Below, piece after piece: positions 17,157 to 27,100 of a stretch of 64,000 nucleotides of DNA. A program made the position numbers and the translations under genes. The DNA comes from UBA6952 sp045562575 (GTDB lineage: Bacteria > Chloroflexota > Dehalococcoidia > Lucifugimonadales > UBA6952). Numbering within the stretch: the stretch's first letter is position 1; every line of letters starts with the position of its first letter. Below the pieces are notes generated by a model, which ran no database searches, was not told the origin of the DNA, and was given only the letters and a program-made list of their open reading frames with translations. The stretch is from assembly GCA_045562575.1 (NCBI GenBank), contig JBJKVQ010000021.1, positions 1-64,000 of the forward strand, given 5' to 3'.

Positions 17157-17926
17157 ACAGCCATTATGTGATAACCAGCATCAACAGGTAAAATTGTGCC
17201 TGTAATGCCAGTTGATAAATCACTACACAAAAATAATGCTGCATTACCTACTTCATCATGCGTTATATTTCGTTTTAAAGGAGCTTTTTCAGCATGAATT
17301 TTTTTCATATCTATAAATCCATGAATTCCTCTAGCTGCCAAGGTATCCATTGGACCAGGTGATAGGGCATTAACTCTTATCTCTTGAGAACCATATTCTG
17401 CAGCTAGTTGTTTTACTTCATTTTCTAAAGCAGCCTTTGCTACACCCATAACATTATAACCAGGATATACAAATTGAGATGCCTGAAAAGTAAGAGCAAG
17501 AATACTCCCACCATTTTTCATTAATTTTGTTGCATTGCTAACTAGAGAAATTAATGAAAAAGAGCTTATTTCTAAAGCAATATTAAAGCTCTCGCGAGAA
17601 GTTTCTGAAAAATTACCTGCCAAATCTTCCCTTGGAGCAAAAGCAATACTATGAACTAAGAAATCTATGTTCTGATACTTAGCCTTGAGGTTGGAAAATA
17701 AAGCTGTTATTGAATCGTCACTAGAAACATCACATTCTTCTATGGAAGCATTACTGTAGCCTTCTGTCAGTTTTTCAACACCAGACTTAAATCGTTCATT
17801 TTGATATGCAATTGTAACTTCGGCACCGGCATCTAATAGTTTTTGAGATATCGCCCAAGCTATACTTCTATGATTAGCTACTCCAAAAACTATCCCTTTT
17901 TTCCCATTTAAATCTATATTAATCAT
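17153..17926 (-). CDS. fabI: Enoyl-[acyl-carrier-protein] reductase (FabI)
   Basis: This 257-residue SDR-superfamily enzyme performs the last reduction of each fatty acid elongation round. FabI-specific features are the N-terminal GVANHRSIAWAI nucleotide loop, SIAFAPREDLAG, the catalytic YNVMGVAKAALE (Tyr-x6-Lys), and a RVNALSPGPMDTLAARGI segment. Length is normal. It is followed, with a 4-base overlap, by the methyltransferase-like gene. The other fatty-acid genes in the window (fabD, acpP) are 40 kb away, so fabI is not clustered with them. It would be the target of diazaborine/triclosan-type inhibitors in this organism. Confidence 0.93.
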   Translation of the reverse strand: MINIDLNGKKGIVFGVANHRSIAWAISQKLLDAGAEVTIAYQNERFKSGVEKLTEGYSNASIEECDVSSDDSITALFSNLKAKYQNIDFLVHSIAFAPREDLAGNFSETSRESFNIALEISSFSLISLVSNATKLMKNGGSILALTFQASQFVYPGYNVMGVAKAALENEVKQLAAEYGSQEIRVNALSPGPMDTLAARGIHGFIDMKKIHAEKAPLKRNITHDEVGNAALFLCSDLSTGITGTILPVDAGYHIMAV

Positions 17927-18012
17927 ATCTTTTTCCTTAATTTATTCCACGGAAAGAATTATACTTTGTATCTACTATTATTTACACTATTTTCTTTACG
18001 AATTAAAAAAAC

Positions 18013-18414
18013 TCAATTTTTTATTTCCATAGAAGAAGTCATCAGATTATCAACTCTTGCATAACATTCTCTTTCTACATGTAAATGCCTTACCGGTATC
18101 CTACGTAAAAATACTCTATGATAAAAATGCCTCCAAAGATACAAATACGAACCCCATTCCAATACTTGATGAGCATGACAATACTGGTACAAAATAAAAG
18201 CTAGGCTTTTCTTATCTTTTATTTGTCTTTCTCTATTTAATTTCAATTTCTTTTCAGAAATAAATATAAGTGCATTCCCAAATATCGATGGCCATGTAAA
18301 TGAAGGGAACGGAATATAGCGAACAATAATAATACGCGTGTGTTCTAACGTCTTTGAAGAAATCCCAAACTCACGCAACAAAGAACCTGTAATAGTCTCT
18401 TTTGTATATTTCAT
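18013..18414 (-). CDS. Conserved-looking protein of unknown function, degenerate zincin-like motif
   Basis: A 133-residue basic, aromatic-rich protein of no family I can name with confidence. The middle segment YQYCHAHQVLEWGSYLYLWRH, followed by a VERECYARVD segment, resembles the HExxHxxQ...E-x-EAy pattern of small zincin-like proteins, but with Tyr and Gln in place of the first His and Glu; if related, it is probably inactive. There is no signal peptide or clear membrane helix. Neighbours are fabI downstream and the PrpD-like gene upstream, all leftward. The ATG is supported only by frame. It could be a real small gene or, less likely, a chance frame. Confidence 0.5.
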   Translation of the reverse strand: MKYTKETITGSLLREFGISSKTLEHTRIIIVRYIPFPSFTWPSIFGNALIFISEKKLKLNRERQIKDKKSLAFILYQYCHAHQVLEWGSYLYLWRHFYHRVFLRRIPVRHLHVERECYARVDNLMTSSMEIKN

Positions 18415-18476
18415 TACACTATTATAGCAATTAATCCTAAATCTAAAAGGAAGGTATGAACAGGATTAGTTATACC

Positions 18477-19853
18477 CTAGTCAATACCTGTAGCAACATT
18501 TGCTATAGATGCATCTACTATAGATGTTACATCTTCAACGTCTTCTAAATTATCAATTAATCCAATGAGTCTTTCTATTTGTGCTTTACTCAGACCTGCA
18601 AGCCTAGCATTGTCTCGGAACTTTGTCTTAACATCCTCACCTTGTAAATGACGACCTATTTCAACTCTATGTGATAATACTGTACCATCGTTCATTTTAA
18701 TGCTTATTTCATTAAATCTTGCTGATTCTATAGCTCGAGATGGTAAATGTGCAAAATCATTATGTTGTTTGATATTTATGCGGCCAATTAAATCTTGAGC
18801 TTTAGATCTTAATACTTTTCTATCACTAAATGAATTAATATCCAATTTATTATCTAATAAATAAGCAGCAATAACATACCAAAGACTAAATTTACCATTA
18901 AAACCAGTTTGAGGATCCCACATATTAGGCGCTATTTCTAATGGTTCTTGGCTAATCAAAACCTCAACTTCTGCAATATCATCTGGATTTATCTTTGTTT
19001 CTGCACTTATTTCTTCTAAACATGTCAAAGCAGCATGTGTACCCGCACAACATGGCCAAGGTTTAATTCGTATCGCATTAGAAATTGCAAGTGGGTTTCC
19101 TAAGTTTTCTGTAACACCATCTAAATTAGCTTGTTGATCTCCAAAAACTGCAAAATAACCATGGCGACCTTCAATGGAAGATGGATTTGCAGTAAAACCT
19201 TTTTTCGCTAACAATGCTGAAACAATACCACCTCGTGCAGAATTACCTGGATGATAAGGCTTGGCCATATACCCAAAATTAGCACGTACACCTGAAGCAG
19301 TTGAAGTTGCCAACCCAAGAGCGGCTCTTGTTTCATCTACAGATAAATCTAGAATTCTGCTTGCTGCAGCTGCACCACCAAGTGCACCCATTGTTGCAGT
19401 TTTGTGCCAGCCCCTCTCATAATGATCAGCACCAATATTTAAACCAACTTTTGAACCAACTTCAAAACCTACTGTAAAAGCATCCATAATTGCTTTACCA
19501 CTAAGTTTGTATTGTTCTCCTAAGGCCAATACTGTTGGCATCAATACACATGCGGTATGACCAAAACCTTTACCGCTGTCATCATAATCAGCACCGTGGG
19601 TCAATACTCCATTTGCAAAAGCAGCGTTAACTGCAGAGGTTTCTATTCCACTACCTAACAGTCGAGAATTAGAATTTCCGCCCAACTCTTCTGTAAATTC
19701 ACTTATTATCCTACCTATTGGACGAATTGTACTTTCTAAACACGTACCTATACCATCCAAAATAGATTTCTTTATTTGACTAGAAGCCTCTTCAGGATAG
19801 CTATCAAATTGCGATTCAATAACAAATTTAGCTAATTTTTCTGTAGTAGACAT
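18477..19853 (-). CDS. MmgE/PrpD family protein (2-methylcitrate dehydratase-like)
   Basis: This 458-residue MmgE/PrpD protein has the expected N-terminal helical domain with GVLTHGADYDDSGKGFGHTA (conserved HxxDYDD-type region), a GFEVGSKVG segment, and a GWHKTATMGALGGAAAASR motif that is a family signature, then a C-terminal domain with KPWPCCAGTHAAL. Members dehydrate 2-methylcitrate, decarboxylate cis-aconitate, or act on unknown hydroxy acids. No prpB, prpC or acnD is nearby, so a methylcitrate role is unproven; methylmalonyl-CoA mutase in the window offers another propionate route. A GGAAGTGAGG ribosome site precedes the ATG, and a promoter candidate lies 60 bases upstream. Confidence 0.85.
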   Translation of the reverse strand: MSTTEKLAKFVIESQFDSYPEEASSQIKKSILDGIGTCLESTIRPIGRIISEFTEELGGNSNSRLLGSGIETSAVNAAFANGVLTHGADYDDSGKGFGHTACVLMPTVLALGEQYKLSGKAIMDAFTVGFEVGSKVGLNIGADHYERGWHKTATMGALGGAAAASRILDLSVDETRAALGLATSTASGVRANFGYMAKPYHPGNSARGGIVSALLAKKGFTANPSSIEGRHGYFAVFGDQQANLDGVTENLGNPLAISNAIRIKPWPCCAGTHAALTCLEEISAETKINPDDIAEVEVLISQEPLEIAPNMWDPQTGFNGKFSLWYVIAAYLLDNKLDINSFSDRKVLRSKAQDLIGRINIKQHNDFAHLPSRAIESARFNEISIKMNDGTVLSHRVEIGRHLQGEDVKTKFRDNARLAGLSKAQIERLIGLIDNLEDVEDVTSIVDASIANVATGID

Positions 19854-19910
19854 ATTAACCTCACTTCCTTAAAAACATCATCTTTACAAATTATATTTTG
19901 AGAAAAAGGT

Positions 19911-19939
19911 ATTATCTACCCATATTAGATATTATTCAA
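19911..19939 (-). promoter_or_regulatory. Candidate promoter for the PrpD-like gene
   Basis: On the minus strand, TTGAAT (19934-19939) and GATAAT (19911-19916) are separated by 17 bases, 58 bases before the start codon. The match to the sigma-70 consensus is 4/6 and 5/6. It lies just downstream of the rpoC terminator candidate. Confidence 0.42.
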
Positions 19940-19945
19940 TACCAT

Positions 19946-19970
19946 GAAAACTATAACCGCTATAGTTTTT
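19946..19970 (-). terminator. Probable terminator of the rpoBC operon
   Basis: AAAACTATA (19947-19955) and TATAGTTTT (19961-19969) form a perfect 9-bp stem with a 5-base loop, about 50 bases after the rpoC stop. On the minus strand the stem ends in TTTTC. The stem is AT-rich apart from the loop, so termination strength is uncertain; it would work in either direction. Confidence 0.5.
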
Positions 19971-20019
19971 ACCTATATCAAATATAAATTATGTACTGTG
20001 ACAAATTTGCTTTTAGGGT

Positions 20020-23000
20020 TTATGAATCATCTTCAGATTTATCACTGTTATCATTTTCCACTTGAAAACCACTAGATAAAAAATCTACACCATCAAGATC
20101 TTCCATCTTAATAGAAGCAAATGGGTCTGAAGAAATTATGTCATCAGAAATCGATAAACTTTGTGCTAAATCTTTGTCTTCATTAGAACTTGAAACAGAG
20201 ATACTATCATCATAAAAGGGAAGATTATATCTTTCGCGACCTTCTTCAGATATATCTAGTCTTGCAGGAATTAATCTTCCAATGATTACATTTTCTTTGA
20301 GACCGAGTAGTGGATCTGTTGAACCACTTACCGCTGCTTCAGTTAATACTCTTGTAGTTTCTTGGAAAGAAGCTGCAGCAAGGAAACTCTCTGTATTCAA
20401 AGAAGCCCTTGTTACACCTAGTAGAACAGGACTACCTATAGCAGGATTACCATTCTCTTCTACAATTTTTCTATTTTGTTCTTCAAAAACAAATCGATCT
20501 ATCATTTCACCTGGCAAAAGATCTGTATCTCCGGATTGATCTACTCGAATTTTTCTAAGCATCTGGCGTACAATTATCTCAATATGTTTATCATTAATCG
20601 TTATACCTTGAGATCTATACACGGCTTGCACTTGAGAAATAAGATATTTTTGTACTGCCTCTCTCCCTAAAATACGCAATATATCTTGAGGATTTTGTGG
20701 CCCAACGGTTAACGCTGTTCCAGCAGTAATAACTTGACCATCTGCGACATTTAGACTTGCAGAAAGAGGAATTAAATATTCACGTCTTTGTATTTCTTTC
20801 CATCTCAGCTTTATAGAAGTCTTATTTAACTCTACTATCCCAGAAATTTTAGCAATCAAAGGTAAATTTTCGTCAGCGTCTTCATCAGATTTCTTAGCAG
20901 ATTTCTTAGGCTTATATTCTGCTAGTATGTCACCTAATTCAATTGATTGCTTATTTTTCACAATAAATTTATAGTCTTCAGGAAGAATATATTCTTCATC
21001 AACATCTCTTTCATCAATGACAACAATTTGTCTAACTTCCAAGTCATTAACTACTTCAACTATCCCATCAATTTCGCTTAATGTTGCAACACCCTTTGGA
21101 ACTCTGGCTTCAAATAACTCTTCTACACGAGGTAGACCTGATGTTATATCATCACCAGCTATTCCTCCAGTATGGAATGTTCTCATTGTAAGCTGGGTTC
21201 CTGGTTCTCCAATACTTTGTGCAGCTATAATTCCTATCGATTCTCCAATAAGTGGAGTTTGACCGGTAGCAAGACTTTGTCCATAACATTGTCGACAAAT
21301 ACCACGCCAACAAGTACAAGTTAATGGGGAGTGTACTTGAACCCGTTTTACTCCAGATTCTACTATTGTTTTTGCCATCGTTCTATCTATAGTAATCAGC
21401 TCATCTGCTAATATTTCTCCTGTATCTGGGTGAACGACTTTTTCAGATACTACTCTGCCAGTAATTCTATATTCAAATGGTGGACGTAATGGATTCTCAG
21501 GTTCATCCTCAATCCAATAACCTTCAGTAGCATCACATTCCTCATGTAATATAATTACATCTTGAGATATATCGATAAGTCTTCTAGTCAAATATCCACT
21601 ATCAGCCGTTCTCAAAGCAGTATCAGTCAATCCTTTTCGAGCACCATGTGTTGAGATAAAATATTCCAGCACTGATAAACCTTCTCGGAAACTTGATTTA
21701 ATGGGTAATTCTATAATTCTTCCACGAGGATTACTCATTAAACCTCTCATACCTGCCATCTGTTTAATCTGTGCTAAGTTACCTTTAGCTCCAGAATTTG
21801 CCATCATATAAACTCCACCATATCCCGGCAAGGATTCTCTTATAACGGCTGTCATATCATCACTAGTTTTAGTCCATATGGCAATTGATCTCTGGTAACG
21901 TTCTTCATCACTTAATAAACCACTTAGGTACTCTTCTTCAATTTCATCAACATCAAGAGTAGCTTGGTTTATTAAATCCTGTTTCTTAGGAGAAATTGTA
22001 ATATCACTTATTGCAATAGTTGTACCAGATTTCGTAGCATAACCAAATCCTATTTTTTTAATTGAATCCAATATCTCAGCAGTTTTTAAATTTCCTAACT
22101 CTGTGTAACATTCGTTAATCAATTCGCCCAAATTATCTGAATTCATAACAACATTTCTAAAAGATAATTCTTCCGGAAGAATTTCATTAAATATTATTCT
22201 ACCCGGTGTAGTATCTATCCATTCCTCTTCAACTTTGACTGTAATCAAATCATGTAGATTTATTAAACCTGCATCATATGCTTGTCTGCCGCCAGCTGGA
22301 TTTAAATATCTATTTTTTGTATGTTCTGCTTCATCTTCAAAGTGCGTGAGGTAGTAGCAACCTAATACGATATCTAAAGTCGGAGTAACAATAGGTTCTC
22401 CAGAACTTGGACGCAACATATTATGTGTGCTTAGCATTATTTCGCTTGCTTCTCTTACAGCCTCCTCTGACAGTGGTACATGCACAGCCATTTGATCGCC
22501 ATCGAAATCAGCATTAAAGGCTGTACAAACTAACGGGTGCAACCGAATTGCACTCCCTTCAACTAAAACTGGCTGAAAAGCCTGGATTCCCAATCTATGT
22601 AAGGTTGGAGCTCTGTTAAGTAAAACAGGTCTTCCTGAAATTACTTCTTCTAATATGTCCCAAACCTCTTCTCGGCCATTTTCTACCATTCTTTTTGCAC
22701 TTTTTACGTTATGTGCATGACCTTCCATAACTAATCGGTTCATTACAAAAGGCTTAAATAATTCCAGAGCCATTTTTTTAGGTAATCCGCACTGGTGCAT
22801 ACTTAACTCAGGACCAACAACAATTACAGATCTTCCACTGTAATCTACTCTCTTACCGAGTAAGTTTTGTCTGAATCGTCCTTGTTTACCTCTTAGCAAA
22901 TCTGATAATGATTTTAATTTGTGATTATGACTTCCAGCAATTGCTCTTCCATGTCTACCGTTATCAATTAAAGCATCAACAGCCTCTTGTAACATTCTTT

Positions 23001-24129
23001 TTTCATTACGAACAATAATTTCAGGAGCTTCAAGTTCCAATAATCTTCTAAGTCGGTTATTTCGATTTATTACTCTCCTATACAAATCATTCAGATCGCT
23101 AGTAGCAAATCGACCACCATCGAGTTGTACCATTGGGCGCAGGTCAGGAGGTAACACAGGTAAAACTGTCATTATCATCCATTCAGAACGATTTCCACTA
23201 CGACGAAATGATTCAACAATCCTTAGTCTTTTCACTGCTTTTTTTCTTCTCTGTCCAGCAGTAACTTTAATTTCTTCTGCAAGTTCATCTCTGAGATCAT
23301 CCAAATCAATGCTCTCTAAAATTTCCATGATTGCACTTGCACCCATAGCTGCATTGAATCTATCACCTAGTGACTCTCTGAGTTCACGGTATCGGTTTTC
23401 AGTTAAAAGTTGCATAAGAGCTACTTGTTCAATATCATCTATTTTAATTTTTATCTGTGCTAAGGATGTTTCAAAACTTGCTTTAATTTCAGTTGCTATT
23501 TGAGAGATTTTAACTAACTCTTTATCTTCATCAGATGCTGAAACCCCTAGCAATTTACCAATATTTGATTCATCGAATACGCCATATTCTAATTTATTAT
23601 GTTCAATATAATTGTTTACTGCAGTAAGAATTGCTTCCATACTGTTGTTCACAATTTGCTCTTCTTGATCACGCATTTCACTTAATAGTGAGTCCAAAGA
23701 TTCTTGATCTAACGAAGTAATAATATATTGCGCGAAATATAAAACTCTTTCTAAATTTCTAGGTGATATATCAAGCAATAAACCTAACCGTGTAGGAGAT
23801 CCTTTAGCAAACCAGATATGTGCAACTGGGGCTGCTAATTTTATGTGCCCCATTCTTTCTCGACGAACCTTACTTCGAGTAACTTCGACGCCACAACGAT
23901 CGCAAATAACACCCTTATAACGTAATTTTTTATACTTACCACAATAACATTCCCAATCTTTAGTGGGCCCAAATATTTTTTCACAAAACAATCCATCTTT
24001 TTCTGGACGTAGCGTTCTATAGTTTATTGTTTCAGGTTTTGTGACTTCTCCATAAGACCAATTTAAAATTTGCTCAGGAGAAGCAATACCTATCTTTACC
24101 GCATTAAATTCAGGAGTTTCAGTTGTCAT
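20020..24129 (-). CDS. rpoC: DNA-directed RNA polymerase subunit beta'
   Basis: The 1,369-residue largest subunit of RNA polymerase. The N-terminal zinc site is visible as CYCGKYKKLRYKGVICDRC, the catalytic Mg-binding NADFDGDQM motif lies near residue 540, and the second zinc site is formed by Cys in the CDATEGYW and CTCWRGICRQCYG segments. The trigger-loop region GEPGTQLTMRTFHTGGIA and the C-terminal domain are intact, followed by a Ser/Asp-rich tail of about 60 residues. The length is usual for bacteria without large lineage inserts. It is 58 bases downstream of rpoB and clearly co-transcribed from the rpoB promoter. A hairpin follows at 19946-19970. Confidence 0.98.
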   Translation of the reverse strand: MTTETPEFNAVKIGIASPEQILNWSYGEVTKPETINYRTLRPEKDGLFCEKIFGPTKDWECYCGKYKKLRYKGVICDRCGVEVTRSKVRRERMGHIKLAAPVAHIWFAKGSPTRLGLLLDISPRNLERVLYFAQYIITSLDQESLDSLLSEMRDQEEQIVNNSMEAILTAVNNYIEHNKLEYGVFDESNIGKLLGVSASDEDKELVKISQIATEIKASFETSLAQIKIKIDDIEQVALMQLLTENRYRELRESLGDRFNAAMGASAIMEILESIDLDDLRDELAEEIKVTAGQRRKKAVKRLRIVESFRRSGNRSEWMIMTVLPVLPPDLRPMVQLDGGRFATSDLNDLYRRVINRNNRLRRLLELEAPEIIVRNEKRMLQEAVDALIDNGRHGRAIAGSHNHKLKSLSDLLRGKQGRFRQNLLGKRVDYSGRSVIVVGPELSMHQCGLPKKMALELFKPFVMNRLVMEGHAHNVKSAKRMVENGREEVWDILEEVISGRPVLLNRAPTLHRLGIQAFQPVLVEGSAIRLHPLVCTAFNADFDGDQMAVHVPLSEEAVREASEIMLSTHNMLRPSSGEPIVTPTLDIVLGCYYLTHFEDEAEHTKNRYLNPAGGRQAYDAGLINLHDLITVKVEEEWIDTTPGRIIFNEILPEELSFRNVVMNSDNLGELINECYTELGNLKTAEILDSIKKIGFGYATKSGTTIAISDITISPKKQDLINQATLDVDEIEEEYLSGLLSDEERYQRSIAIWTKTSDDMTAVIRESLPGYGGVYMMANSGAKGNLAQIKQMAGMRGLMSNPRGRIIELPIKSSFREGLSVLEYFISTHGARKGLTDTALRTADSGYLTRRLIDISQDVIILHEECDATEGYWIEDEPENPLRPPFEYRITGRVVSEKVVHPDTGEILADELITIDRTMAKTIVESGVKRVQVHSPLTCTCWRGICRQCYGQSLATGQTPLIGESIGIIAAQSIGEPGTQLTMRTFHTGGIAGDDITSGLPRVEELFEARVPKGVATLSEIDGIVEVVNDLEVRQIVVIDERDVDEEYILPEDYKFIVKNKQSIELGDILAEYKPKKSAKKSDEDADENLPLIAKISGIVELNKTSIKLRWKEIQRREYLIPLSASLNVADGQVITAGTALTVGPQNPQDILRILGREAVQKYLISQVQAVYRSQGITINDKHIEIIVRQMLRKIRVDQSGDTDLLPGEMIDRFVFEEQNRKIVEENGNPAIGSPVLLGVTRASLNTESFLAAASFQETTRVLTEAAVSGSTDPLLGLKENVIIGRLIPARLDISEEGRERYNLPFYDDSISVSSSNEDKDLAQSLSISDDIISSDPFASIKMEDLDGVDFLSSGFQVENDNSDKSEDDS

Positions 24130-24187
24130 CCTTTTTCTACCTCTTTGTGTATTTATCTATGCAAATTGATATTATATTTGTTGAAAG

Positions 24188-27100
24188 TTAAAGTTCTTCT
24201 TCAACATCTACGGAATCAATAAAACCACCATCTTTCAAATTTGCTAAATTCCCCGCAGTATCCAAATTAGATCCTAATTCGTCATCCTCAAAGCTTGGAA
24301 TAATTTGATCCGTATCTATATCCATATCAAGTAAGGCTGCTTCATCAAATTCATTAGAGAGACCAAAAGGTTGGTCTGCTTCTCGTAATAGTTCAACAGA
24401 AAGACCTAAACTTTGTAACTCTTTTAAGAGAACGTTAAATGATTCTGGAATTCCAGGTTGAACTATATCTTCACCTTTAATGATAGATTCGTATGTTTTT
24501 ACTCTTCCTAATACATCGTCTGATTTAACTGTTAACATTTCTTGTAAATTATGTGCTGAGCTATATGCTTCTAACGCCCATACTTCCATCTCCCCAAACC
24601 TTTGACCTCCAAATTGAGCCTTACCACCAAGAGGTTGCTGGGTGATTAAAGAATATGGGCCAGTAGATCTTGCATGTATTTTATCTTCAACTAAGTGAAT
24701 TAGTTTAAGCATATAGACACAACCTACTGTGACTGGCATATCAAAAGATTCACCTGTTCTACCATCAAAGAGTTTTGTTTTTCCAAAGGTAGGTGGAACG
24801 TCGTCATGCTTAGCATTTAAGACTTGGATTTTTTCATTTAGATCATCACTTGTTAAACCATCAGTAGGAACATTACGACTATTTAACCAGATACGATGGC
24901 AAGCTTCTGTAGCTAGACCAATCTTATCTTCTCGATATATATCTTCATAATTATATCCTCTTTCGGATAACCAATCTCTTAGCAAATCTAGATTTATAGA
25001 TCCATGTTTTTGTATACAACCCGATTCAGTAACGAACCAAGCTTTGGCTAGAGTATCCTGAATTCCAACATCGCTTGCACCATCAAATACAGGTGTTACT
25101 GCATCAAAATTCATTCCTTTGGCTCCCATACCCAAATGAGTTTCTAAAACCTGACCGAGATTCATTCTTGAAGGAACTCCTAATGGATTCAATATTATAT
25201 CGACTGGAGTTCCGTCAGAAGTATAAGGCATATCTTCAACTGGCATTATTCTAGAAATAACTCCTTTATTGCCATGACGACCTGCCATTTTATCCCCCAC
25301 AGAAATTTTTCTGGTTTGAGCAATCCAAACTCTTACAAGTTTATTAGCTCCAGCAGGTAAATCATCACCATTTTCTCTACTAAAAATACTGACTTTAGTT
25401 ACCTTACCTCTTTCGCCATGCGGAACTCTTAATGAGGAATCTTTAACATCTCTGGCTTTTTCCCCAAATATAGCTCTTAATAATTTTTCTTCTGCACTAA
25501 GATCAGTTTCACCCTTAGGGGTAATTTTACCGACTAAAATGTCACCAGGGCCAACTTCTGCTCCAGGCAGAATAATTCCATCCTCATCCAAATCCCGAAG
25601 ACTTTCCTCTCCTACATTTGGGATGTCTCTAGTAATTTCTTCTGGACCAATTTTTGTATCTCTAGCCTCACATTCATGTTTTTCAATGTGAATCGATGTA
25701 AATTTATCTTCTTGAAGCAATCTTTCACTTACTATTATTGCATCCTCAAAGTTATATCCTTCCCAGCTCATAAATGCGACTATTACATTTTGACCTAAGG
25801 CTAATCTTCCACCTTCAGTCGATGAAGAATCAGCTATTGGTTGGCCTGCATAAACTTTATCTCCTTTAAAAACAATAGGTCTTTGGTTCATACAAGTGCC
25901 CTGATTTGTCCTAAAGAATTTTCTTAATTTATACTCATAATCTTTACCTTGATTATCTTTAATAACAATGTGGTCACTTCCACAAACTGTTACTTCACCA
26001 TCAACGTCAGAAATTACTACCTGCCCAGAGTCGATAGCAACTCTTCTTTCCATACCAGTACTAACAATTGGTGCATCAGGTCGCAATAAAGGAACTGCTT
26101 GTCTTTGCATATTCGATCCCATTAAAGCTCTATTTGCATCATCATGCTCGAGAAAAGGAATTAAGGCTGTTGAAACACTAACAATTTGTTTCGGTGAAAT
26201 ATCCATATAATCTATTTGATCTGGACTTTCAATTGCAAAATCTTCGCCTCTTCTGACCTCAATTTTCTCACTATTAATTTGCCCTTTTTCATCAAGAACA
26301 GCATTTGCCTGGGCAATAACATATTTTTCTTCGTCATCAGCAGAGAGGTAATGTATATTTTCAGGTTTATCGGTTACATATGCCTGGACCTTGATACTCA
26401 TTTCATCCAAGGAACTCAATTTAGCAAAGGTTCTATTAGTAACTACTGAACCTTTTCTTATAATGGTTTTACCTTCTTCATCTCTAACAGGTTCATTGAT
26501 TGTTCTGCCGATTAATTCACCATCATGTGATTGTAATTCATGGGTGACCATTCTATATGGTGTTTCAATAAATCCAAATTCATTAGTACGAGCATAAGTC
26601 GCAAGGGAACCTAACAGTCCAATATTTGGTCCTTCAGGAGTTTCAATAGGACAAATTCTTCCATAATGAGAATGATGTACGTCTCTTACATCAAACCCCG
26701 CTCTTTCTCTTGATAACCCCCCTGGTCCTAAAGCTGAAAGTCTTCTTTTATGAGTTAATTCTGCTAATGGGTTAGTTTGATCCATAAATTGAGACAACTG
26801 AGATCCTCCAAAAAATTCTCTCACTGCTGCGCCTACTGGTCTCTGATTAATCAGGGAAGAAGGCGTGGTTGTTTCAGGGTCATTTATGGTCATACGTTCC
26901 TTGACTACTCGTTCCATTCTAACCAAACCAACTCGCAACTGGTTTTGAATCAATTCTCCAACAGCACGAACCCTCCTATTTCCTAAATGATCGATATCAT
27001 CAGGAGTTTCGCGGCCATTATTTATATCAAGAATTTTCTTGACCACAGCCACAATATCTGATTTTGTAAGAGTTTTTTCTTCAACGTTATAATCACCACC

